8,362 bases of DNA. Origin: an uncultured Solobacterium sp. (GTDB lineage: Bacteria; Bacillota_I; Bacilli_A; Erysipelotrichales; Erysipelotrichaceae). The number at the start of each line of letters is the position of its first letter. Position 1 is the first letter of the stretch. The stretch covers positions 1-8,362 of the forward strand of contig CALBKL010000253.1 in NCBI GenBank assembly GCA_937895985.1, read 5' to 3'. Below, in pieces: positions 1-5,870 of the stretch. Under the pieces are notes generated by a model, which worked only from the letters and a program-made list of their open reading frames with translations, was not told where the DNA came from and did not search any database. A program made the translations under genes and the position numbers.

Positions 1-37
1 CAGTGACATAGAAATAAACAAATGATAGGTTATTTAT

Positions 38-61
38 AAAACAATGTTAGTCGATTGTTTT
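38..61. repeat. Inverted repeat upstream of nifJ
   Basis: A perfect 8-bp inverted repeat, AAAACAAT (38-45) and ATTGTTTT (54-61), with an 8-base centre. It could be an operator for a dimeric regulator of nifJ. It could also be a weak AT-only terminator for a gene ending left of the window, since five T residues (58-62) close the right arm. It does not fit the Rex consensus TTGTTAA-N4-TTAACAA. The repeat is directly visible; its role is unknown. Confidence 0.45.
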
Positions 62-107
62 TCGTTGTCAAAAAATCATGGAAAAATAGCGGAGAATAGT
101 GTATTTA

Positions 108-149
108 TTGCGCAAATGTCTATTATTTCATATCTTTTAGTTTTATAAT
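108..149 (+). promoter_or_regulatory. Candidate nifJ promoter region
   Basis: Two alternatives overlap here. TTGCGC (108-113) and TATCTT (131-136) are 17 bases apart, which gives correct spacing but imperfect boxes. A perfect -10 hexamer, TATAAT (144-149), has no recognisable -35 at 16-18 bases and no TGn extension. Start sites would fall near 143 or near 156, and only the first keeps the upstream GGAGG at 154-158 inside the transcript. TTGCGC is also half of the palindrome TTGCGCAA (108-115). Position 1-107 holds nothing else I can support apart from the inverted repeat at 38-61. Confidence 0.3.
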
Positions 150-151
150 AT

Positions 152-180
152 ATGGAGGTATTATGAAGGAGGACATATGA
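152..180 (+). promoter_or_regulatory. Tandem Shine-Dalgarno/ATG cassette at nifJ start
   Basis: The nifJ start at 177 has the strong Shine-Dalgarno AAGGAGG (166-172) with a 4-base spacer. Immediately upstream is a second module: GGAGG (154-158), a 4-base spacer, then ATG at 163. That ATG opens a five-codon reading frame (Met-Lys-Glu-Asp-Ile) whose TGA (178-180) overlaps the nifJ ATG as ATGA. A further ATG at 152 opens a four-codon frame (Met-Glu-Val-Leu) ending at 164-166, again overlapping the next ATG as ATGA, but it has no ribosome binding site. The nifJ start itself is secure. Translation of the mini-frames is an inference. Confidence 0.5.
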
Positions 181-3100
181 GTACTGAAAACAAAAAAGTT
201 TTCGAAGCTATGGATGGTAATACCGCAACTGCCCACGCCGCGTATGCTTTTACGGAAGTAGCCGGTATTTATCCAATTACACCGTCATCGCCTATGGCGG
301 AAAATGTTGATGCATGGTCAACAGCAGGTCGTAAGAACGTGTTTGGAGATCGTGTTAAGGTTGTGGAAATGCAGTCTGAAGGTGGTGCTGCCGGAGCAAT
401 TCACGGTGCATTACAGGCTGGTTCTTTAGCTACAACATTTACAGCTTCACAGGGTCTATTATTAATGATCCCAAATATTTACAAGTTAAAGGGTGAAATG
501 TTACCAGGAGTTATCCACGTAGCAGCTCGTACTTTAGCTACACACACATTAAGTATCTTCGGTGATCACTCTGATATTTATGCTTGTCGCCAAACAGGTA
601 TTGTTCAGATTTGTTCACACTCCGTACAGGACTGTATGGATTTAGCTGGTGTTGCACACTTGGTCGCAATTGATCAACGTGTACCAGTAATGCATTTCTT
701 TGATGGTTTCCGTACATCACACGAAATCGATAAGATTGAAGTGATGGACTATGACTACTTAAGAAGCTTAGTTAACCAAGAGAAGTTAGAAGAGTTCCGT
801 GCTTTAGCTCTAAACCCACATACAAACCCAGTTGTTCGTGGTGGTACACAGAACGATGATATCTTCTTCCAGGCTGCTGAAGCTCAAAATAATCACTTCG
901 CAAATATTCCAGCTGTAGTAGCTGATTATATGAAGAAGATTTCTGAGCATACAGGTCGTAACTATGCACCATTTACATATGTAGGTGCTCCTGATGCTGA
1001 ACGTATCATTATCGCTATGGGTTCTGTAACAGATACAATTACAGAAACAATTAACACACTCGTTAAGAGAGGCGAAAAAGTAGGTTTAATTAAGGTTTAC
1101 TTATACCGTCCATTCTCTGTTGAGTTCTTGAAGTCTGTTCTTCCAGCATCTGTTAAGAAGATTGCTGTATTAGACCGTACAAAGGAACAGGGTGCTCGTG
1201 AACCATTATTCTTAGATGTTGTATATGCTTTACGTGATCTTAAGGATCTAACTATCATTGGTGGACGTTATGGTCTATCTTCTAAGGATACAAACCCATC
1301 TCATATCAATGGCTTATTTGAAGAATTAAAGAAGGATTCTCCAAAGGAAGAGTTCACAATTGGTATTGAAGATGATGTTACAAATCTTTCGATTGAACCA
1401 GTTGATATTACAGTTGATGCTGACTATACATCATGTATCTTCTATGGTTTAGGTTCTGATGGTACTGTAGGTGCTAACAAGTCAACAGTTAAGATTATTG
1501 GTAACAATACAGATCTTTACTCACAGGCTTACTTTGCATATGACTCAAAGAAGTCTGGTGGTGTAACTCGTTCTCACTTAAGATTTGGTAAGAGCCCAAT
1601 TCATAGCCCATATTACATTGATAAGGCTGACTTTATTTCTTGTTCATTAGATAGCTACTGCTTCCAGTTTGATATGGTTCGTGACCTTAAGGAAGGTGGA
1701 ACATTCTTACTGAACACAACTATCCCAGCAGAAGAAATTGCAGATAGATTACCTAACCGTATCTTAGCTAGACTTGCTAGACGTCATGCGAAGTTCTATA
1801 TCATTAACGCAACTAAGATTGCGCAAGATACAGGAATGGGACGTTTCACAAATACAATCTTACAGGCAGCGTTCTTCCGTCTCAATGAACAGATTATGCC
1901 ATATAGCACATCCTTAGAATTAATGAAGGATTCTGCTCGTCATACATATGCGCGTAAGGGACAGGATGTTGTAAACAAGAATATCTTAGCAATTGAAACA
2001 GGTGCTTCAGGAATCGTTGAAGTAACTGTAGATCCAGCTTGGGCTGACTTACAATTCGATAAGTCTGTTAAGGGTACAACTGGTGATGCATTCTATGATG
2101 AATATGTAACACCAATCAATCACTTACAGGGTCAGGATATGCCAGTATCTTCATTCTTAAACTTTGGTGTAACAGATGGTACATTAAATCCTAACGTTGC
2201 ATTTAAGGAAAAGAGAACAATCGCAACACTCGTTCCTGAATGGGAAGCTGATAAGTGTATCCAGTGTGGTAAGTGTGGATTTGCATGTCCTCACGCTACA
2301 ATCCGTTCATTCTTAATGGATGAAGAAGAAGTTGCTACAGCACAGAAGATTGCTGCTGAAAACAATGTTGAATTGACATTGAAGGATCCTTCTCCTGCAT
2401 ATAAGGGAGCTAAGGAAGCTAACCTCAAGTTCAGAATCCAAGTTTCTACACAGAACTGTGTAGGCTGTGGTGTATGTATCACAGTATGTCCTACTAAGGC
2501 ATTATCACCAGCTGACGTTAAGTCTCAGTTAGGTCAAGAGCCAGTAGCTGATTATCTATACAAGCACACAACATATAAGAAGGAATTCGGTAACAATAAT
2601 ACTGAAGGTGGTATCTCCTTGATGATGCCTTACTTCGAAGTATCTGGTTGCTGCCCAGGATGTGGTGAAGCTCCTTACTACCGTTTAGCTTCTCAGTTAT
2701 TCGGTAACGATATGTTAGTTGCTAACGCTACAGGTTGTTCAATGATTTACTGCTCTGCTACTCCATCAAACCCATTCGTACAGGATGAAAATGGTGAAGG
2801 TGTTGCTTGGGCTAACTCATTATTCGAAGACAACGCTGAATACGGTTATGGTATGGCAATTGCTCAGTCATACAAGAGTGCTCGTATCCTTAAGATTATG
2901 GAAGACAACCTTGATAAGGTTGAAGCTGACTTGAAGGCATCATTCGAAGCTTATATCGCTGCTAATGATGACCGTAATGTTCAAAGAACAATCGTTAACA
3001 AGTTAGTTGAACAGGTTAAGGCTTCTTCTAACCAAGAGGTTAAGGAACTACTCAAACTTGAAAGAGACCTTGTGTCTAAGTCTGTTTGGATCATCGGTGG

Positions 3101-3740
3101 TGACGGATGGGCTTATGATATTGGCTACGGTGGATTAGACCATGTAATGGCTAATAACCTAGATGTAAACGTATTAGTACTTGATACTGAAGTTTACTCC
3201 AATACAGGTGGACAATCATCTAAGTCATCTCAGGCTTCATCTATCGCGAAGTTTGCTTCCGGTGGTAAGCAAGGTGCGAAGAAGGATATCGGTCAGATCT
3301 TCATGGAATACGGTACAGCTTATGTTGCACAGGTATCTATGGGTGCTAACCAATCCCAGACAATCAAGGCATTCAAAGAAGCTGAAAGTTATAAGGGACC
3401 ATCAATCATCATCGCTTATTCACCATGCTTAGAGCACGGTATTAAGGGTGGATTGATTAACATGCCTAACGTTCAGAAGAATGCTGTTGCTTGTGGTTAC
3501 ACAGTTCTATACCGCTTTGACCCAAGACTTGAGAAGCCATTACAGATTGACTCTCGTACTCCAGACTTCTCTAAGTTCACAGAGTTCTTACTCAACGAAG
3601 CTCGTTACTTCAACTTACCTAAGGTATTAGGTCAAGAAGAAGCAGATAAGTTATTTGAGAAGGCTCGTAAGGATGCTGAAAAGCGTTATAACAGACTCTT
3701 ATTCAAGAAGAGAGTTCAAGACGAAGAAACTTCTGAATAA
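177..3740 (+). CDS. nifJ: Pyruvate:ferredoxin (flavodoxin) oxidoreductase
   Basis: Cytoplasmic single-chain PFOR, 1187 residues, oxidising pyruvate with CoA to acetyl-CoA and CO2 while reducing ferredoxin or flavodoxin. The N-terminal pyruvate/TPP domain has the YPITPSSP motif with Thr35, Glu68 and Arg118, matching Thr31, Glu64 and Arg114 of the Desulfovibrio africanus enzyme. An EKR motif lies at 678-680. The ferredoxin-like domain carries two [4Fe-4S] motifs: Cys694/697/700/704 and Cys761/764/767/771. The proximal cluster ligands are Cys826, Cys829, Cys854 and Cys1084. The C-terminal TPP domain has GDG (975-977) and NTGGQ (1009-1013). All key residues are present. The protein ends near where D. 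africanus PFOR begins its extra C-terminal domain VII, so that extension is absent, as in many PFORs. Lysine is almost always AAG, which suggests high expression. It is monocistronic, followed by a strong terminator. A pyruvate substrate is the best reading of the family. Confidence 0.97.
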   Translation: MSTENKKVFEAMDGNTATAHAAYAFTEVAGIYPITPSSPMAENVDAWSTAGRKNVFGDRVKVVEMQSEGGAAGAIHGALQAGSLATTFTASQGLLLMIPNIYKLKGEMLPGVIHVAARTLATHTLSIFGDHSDIYACRQTGIVQICSHSVQDCMDLAGVAHLVAIDQRVPVMHFFDGFRTSHEIDKIEVMDYDYLRSLVNQEKLEEFRALALNPHTNPVVRGGTQNDDIFFQAAEAQNNHFANIPAVVADYMKKISEHTGRNYAPFTYVGAPDAERIIIAMGSVTDTITETINTLVKRGEKVGLIKVYLYRPFSVEFLKSVLPASVKKIAVLDRTKEQGAREPLFLDVVYALRDLKDLTIIGGRYGLSSKDTNPSHINGLFEELKKDSPKEEFTIGIEDDVTNLSIEPVDITVDADYTSCIFYGLGSDGTVGANKSTVKIIGNNTDLYSQAYFAYDSKKSGGVTRSHLRFGKSPIHSPYYIDKADFISCSLDSYCFQFDMVRDLKEGGTFLLNTTIPAEEIADRLPNRILARLARRHAKFYIINATKIAQDTGMGRFTNTILQAAFFRLNEQIMPYSTSLELMKDSARHTYARKGQDVVNKNILAIETGASGIVEVTVDPAWADLQFDKSVKGTTGDAFYDEYVTPINHLQGQDMPVSSFLNFGVTDGTLNPNVAFKEKRTIATLVPEWEADKCIQCGKCGFACPHATIRSFLMDEEEVATAQKIAAENNVELTLKDPSPAYKGAKEANLKFRIQVSTQNCVGCGVCITVCPTKALSPADVKSQLGQEPVADYLYKHTTYKKEFGNNNTEGGISLMMPYFEVSGCCPGCGEAPYYRLASQLFGNDMLVANATGCSMIYCSATPSNPFVQDENGEGVAWANSLFEDNAEYGYGMAIAQSYKSARILKIMEDNLDKVEADLKASFEAYIAANDDRNVQRTIVNKLVEQVKASSNQEVKELLKLERDLVSKSVWIIGGDGWAYDIGYGGLDHVMANNLDVNVLVLDTEVYSNTGGQSSKSSQASSIAKFASGGKQGAKKDIGQIFMEYGTAYVAQVSMGANQSQTIKAFKEAESYKGPSIIIAYSPCLEHGIKGGLINMPNVQKNAVACGYTVLYRFDPRLEKPLQIDSRTPDFSKFTEFLLNEARYFNLPKVLGQEEADKLFEKARKDAEKRYNRLLFKKRVQDEETSE

Positions 3741-3754
3741 TAAAATAACTAAAG

Positions 3755-3787
3755 ACATATCCTCTTCATTTAGAGGGTATGTTTTTT
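3755..3787 (+). terminator. Rho-independent terminator of nifJ
   Basis: An 11-bp stem with one G-U wobble, ACATATCCTCT (3755-3765) pairing with AGAGGGTATGT (3772-3782). The loop is TCATTT, and the run of T residues (3782-3787) follows directly. It lies 14 bases after the nifJ stop codon. The upstream AAAG can also pair with the T-tract. It separates nifJ from the dehydrogenase gene. Confidence 0.92.
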
Positions 3788-3813
3788 AGTTTGCATATTC
3801 ATGGTGTTATACT
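3785..3813 (+). promoter_or_regulatory. Extended -10 promoter of the alcohol dehydrogenase gene
   Basis: TGT-TATACT (3805-3813) forms an extended -10 element: TG, one base, then TATACT, which matches TATAAT at five of six positions. The -35 position 17 bases upstream holds only TTTAGT (3785-3790) and overlaps the T-tract of the nifJ terminator, so the extended -10 probably carries recognition. The start would be near 3820, leaving a leader of about 13 bases that barely includes the GTGAGG ribosome binding site (3822-3827). Confidence 0.55.
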
Positions 3814-3832
3814 AAAGTAAAGTGAGGCATAT

Positions 3833-5038
3833 ATGAAACATTTTCTCTTAAGAACTAGACAGGCACTCTTTAGTCCGATACAAAAAATACAGCTAAACTT
3901 ACAGCCTAAGATGTTAAAAGGTGAACATGCATTATTAGATTTAGTGGATGTTTTAAAAGAAAAACATCTTAGTCGGTATATGGTTGTTACGACAGCTGGA
4001 TTTATCAAGAGAGGAACATTACAACCATTTTTCGAAAGATTAGATCAAAGTAATATCGCTTATAGTATCTTTCAAGATGTAAGGCCAGATCCAGAGATTT
4101 CAGATGTCGAAAATTTAAAGGAATATTATATAAAAGAGGGTTGCCAAGGACTCATTGCAATTGGTGGGGGTTCTGTCATTGATTGCTCAAAAGCTGCTCT
4201 AGCTTGTGTACAAAGTAGTCATCTTGATGTAAAGACAGTATTAGAGACAGGAAGAGTATCTAAAACATTACCATTTTTTATCGCTGTACCGACGACTGCT
4301 GGCACAGGTTCTGAAGTGACTGCTGGTGCCGTTATTACAGATCCAATTAGGAAGCGTAAGTATGCGCTAAGTCATTTATTTCTCATTCCAAAGTATGCAG
4401 TTTTGGATGCTTCACTTTTGACTACACTACCACCTAAGATGACAGCTTATACAGGTATGGATGCTTTAACGCATGCCATAGAAGCGTATATCAATCATTT
4501 TAATAATCGTAAGACAAATGAGTATGCGCTAGAGGCCATTCAGTCTATTTTCCAATATTTAATTCCTAGTTTTGAAGATGGCTCAAACATAACATATCGT
4601 TTAGAACTCTTAGAAGCTTCTTACAAAGCTGGCGTAGCGATTACCAATAACTATATTGGCTATGTACATGCAATAGCACATGGTATTGGGGGAATGTATC
4701 ATTTACAACATGGTATGATCAATGCCATTATTTTACCGATTGTATTGGAAGAATATGGGGACACAATCACAAAGAAACTAGCTCATATTGCGGATATCGT
4801 AGGCATTACTGGTCATACAGATCAACAGAAGGCAGAATATTTTATCAAAAAACTAAAAGAAATAAACCGAACATTAGGCATTCCAACATCAATATCAGAG
4901 ATACAGGATTCAGATATACATTATCTTGCGATTGGTGCAGAGAAGGAAGGCAATCCTACATATCCAACGCCAGTCACTTGGGATGTTGAGCGTTTTGAAA
5001 AAGTCATTCGCAAAATTCAGCAGGGGTATTCAGTCTAA
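3833..5038 (+). CDS. Iron-containing (group III) alcohol dehydrogenase
   Basis: NAD(P)-dependent alcohol dehydrogenase of the Fe-ADH family, 401 residues, cytoplasmic, interconverting an alcohol and an aldehyde or ketone. The N-terminal nucleotide-binding part has GGGSVID at 111-117 and TTAGTGSEVT at 154-163. The helical metal domain has the four expected ligands, Asp210, His214, His279 and His293, corresponding to Asp196, His200, His263 and His277 of E. coli lactaldehyde reductase FucO. The extra His283 of the HxxxH motif is also present. The N-terminus is about 14 residues longer than in FucO and basic. The start follows GTGAGG with a 5-base spacer. The substrate cannot be read from sequence; 1,3-propanediol, butanol, ethanol and lactaldehyde enzymes share these motifs. 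Its place after nifJ suggests fermentation, but a terminator and its own promoter separate them. Lysine codons are mainly AAA, unlike nifJ, which suggests lower expression. Confidence 0.92.
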   Translation: MKHFLLRTRQALFSPIQKIQLNLQPKMLKGEHALLDLVDVLKEKHLSRYMVVTTAGFIKRGTLQPFFERLDQSNIAYSIFQDVRPDPEISDVENLKEYYIKEGCQGLIAIGGGSVIDCSKAALACVQSSHLDVKTVLETGRVSKTLPFFIAVPTTAGTGSEVTAGAVITDPIRKRKYALSHLFLIPKYAVLDASLLTTLPPKMTAYTGMDALTHAIEAYINHFNNRKTNEYALEAIQSIFQYLIPSFEDGSNITYRLELLEASYKAGVAITNNYIGYVHAIAHGIGGMYHLQHGMINAIILPIVLEEYGDTITKKLAHIADIVGITGHTDQQKAEYFIKKLKEINRTLGIPTSISEIQDSDIHYLAIGAEKEGNPTYPTPVTWDVERFEKVIRKIQQGYSV

Positions 5039-5043
5039 ATAAA

Positions 5044-5071
5044 AGGCTATGACACATAAATGTCATAGCCT
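5044..5071. terminator. Bidirectional terminator between the dehydrogenase gene and efp
   Basis: A perfect 11-bp stem, AGGCTATGACA (5044-5054) and TGTCATAGCCT (5061-5071), with a 6-base loop. On the minus strand the stem is followed at once by TTTTATTT, a good T-tail for efp transcripts. On the plus strand the tail is ATTTTAAT, weaker but adequate for the dehydrogenase gene. The hairpin fills most of the 43-base gap between these convergent genes. Confidence 0.88.
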
Positions 5072-5081
5072 ATTTTAATGA

Positions 5082-5639
5082 TTAAGCACGTCCAGAGTAC
5101 TTACCATCAGCTGTAGAGATTTCGATTACTTCTCCTTCGTTGATGAATAATGGTACACGAACATTTAAGCCAGTTTCTACAGTAGCGTTCTTTGTAGCAG
5201 ATGTTGCTGTGTTACCCTTAACTGCAACTTCGCACTCTGTAACCTGTAAGTTAACCTTATCTGGTAACTGTACACCTAAGATTTCTCCGTTATAAACCTG
5301 AATGTTTACCATTGAAGATTCCTTGAGGAAGTTCTTTTCCCACTCTAATCGGCTTGCTGGAATTTCAATCTGTTCATATGTTTCAGTATCCATGAAAATT
5401 AAGTTTGCACCATCGTTATAGAGGTACTGCATTTCTCTCTTATCGATGAAAGCTTCTTCTACACGGTCAGAACCAATTAAGCTAAGTTCCTTTACTACAC
5501 CTGTTCTTGGGTTCTTAACTTTAACAGCAACCTTCATCTTAGCCATAGCTGTCTTATTACGGTCAACTGTGATTGCTTGGTATAAATCACCTTCCCAAAC
5601 GAAACACTGACCTGGTTTAATTTCTGTTGATTGAATCAT
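5082..5639 (-). CDS. efp: Elongation factor P with non-canonical loop
   Basis: EF-P binds the ribosome between the P and E sites and relieves stalling at proline runs. The 185 residues form the usual three domains: KOW-like (about 1-62), OB (about 65-128) and C-terminal OB (about 129-185). The C-terminal family signature K-x-A-x4-G-x2-V-x-V-P-x2-I-x2-G is complete at 150-169. It aligns with Bacillus subtilis EF-P without gaps through Tyr20-Gln21 and Asn43/Arg45-Thr46-Gly47. The loop tip therefore has Met32 where B. subtilis has the modified Lys32; nearby lysines are at 29, 34 and 36. The start is the ATG at 5639, giving the usual Met-Ile N-terminus, with AAAGGAG 8 bases upstream. The frame stays open for 34 more codons upstream, but those residues match no EF-P N-terminus. 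Lysine codons are mostly AAG, as in nifJ. I am sure of the family; normal activity is uncertain because of the loop. Confidence 0.95.
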   Translation of the reverse strand: MIQSTEIKPGQCFVWEGDLYQAITVDRNKTAMAKMKVAVKVKNPRTGVVKELSLIGSDRVEEAFIDKREMQYLYNDGANLIFMDTETYEQIEIPASRLEWEKNFLKESSMVNIQVYNGEILGVQLPDKVNLQVTECEVAVKGNTATSATKNATVETGLNVRVPLFINEGEVIEISTADGKYSGRA

Positions 5640-5647
5640 GGTATTAA

Positions 5648-5654
5648 CTCCTTT
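5648..5654 (-). promoter_or_regulatory. Ribosome binding site fixing the efp start
   Basis: AAAGGAG on the minus strand, 8 bases before the ATG at 5637-5639. It is the only good Shine-Dalgarno near an in-frame start in this reading frame. It supports the 185-residue product over the 219-residue extended frame beginning at 5741. Confidence 0.85.
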
Positions 5655-5679
5655 CAATTTCCGCATATAATTTTCTCTT

Positions 5680-5707
5680 AATATTGGCTTTTTTACAACC
5701 ATTTCAA
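5680..5707 (-). promoter_or_regulatory. Candidate efp promoter
   Basis: On the minus strand TTGAAA (5702-5707) precedes AATATT (5680-5685) with a 16-base spacer. The -35 is a fair match, but the -10 is poor, and the region is so AT-rich that chance matches are likely. This is the best I can offer for the promoter that must drive efp from the 5640-5870 gap. Confidence 0.25.
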
Positions 5708-5812
5708 CCGAAAAAAGTAAAAAAATTGTCTGTTCATACAAGATTTTAAATATTAGTTAAATTTACAGGAAAATCAAGGGCAGTTTATGAATGTTACAAA
5801 TATTATGAAGCA

Positions 5813-5842
5813 TTGACTATCGTGATGCATAAATGGTATATT
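5813..5842 (+). promoter_or_regulatory. Promoter of the cardiolipin synthase gene
   Basis: TTGACT (5813-5818, five of six) and TATATT (5837-5842, five of six) are 18 bases apart, and TGG at 5834-5836 makes an extended -10. This is the best sigma-A-type promoter in the window. The predicted start near 5849 gives a leader of about 22 bases carrying GAGGGG (5860-5865), 5 bases before the ATG. The rest of the 5640-5870 gap is AT-rich and shows no small gene I can support. Confidence 0.7.
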
Positions 5843-5870
5843 TTAAACATAAATTTGGTGAGGGGAATGT

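Noticed and set aside
38..61. Rex-type redox repressor site
   Set aside because: The arms read AAAACAAT/ATTGTTTT, not the TTGTTAA/TTAACAA pattern, so a Rex assignment is not supported.
2291..2482. 63-codon minus-strand frame opposite the iron-sulfur cluster region of nifJ
   Set aside because: It is antisense to strongly conserved cysteine motifs and is explained by the codon composition of the real gene.
3181..3432. 83-codon plus-strand frame inside nifJ
   Set aside because: It overlaps the conserved TPP-binding domain of nifJ in another frame, has no recognisable product and no ribosome binding site of its own.
3799..4008. 69-codon minus-strand frame over the start of the dehydrogenase gene
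   Set aside because: It is antisense to a well-supported gene and its promoter, with no independent coding signal.
5640..5741. In-frame extension of efp by 34 codons
   Set aside because: EF-P family N-termini begin where the ATG at 5639 lies, and the only good ribosome binding site serves that ATG. The extension falls in the promoter region and matches nothing in the family.
5810..5829. GCAT...ATGC repeat around the cls -35
   Set aside because: Only four bases pair, which is expected by chance in this composition.
5740..5870. Riboswitch or leader RNA before cls
   Set aside because: The promoter at 5813-5842 leaves a leader of only about 22 bases, too short for an aptamer, and I see no conserved stem pattern.
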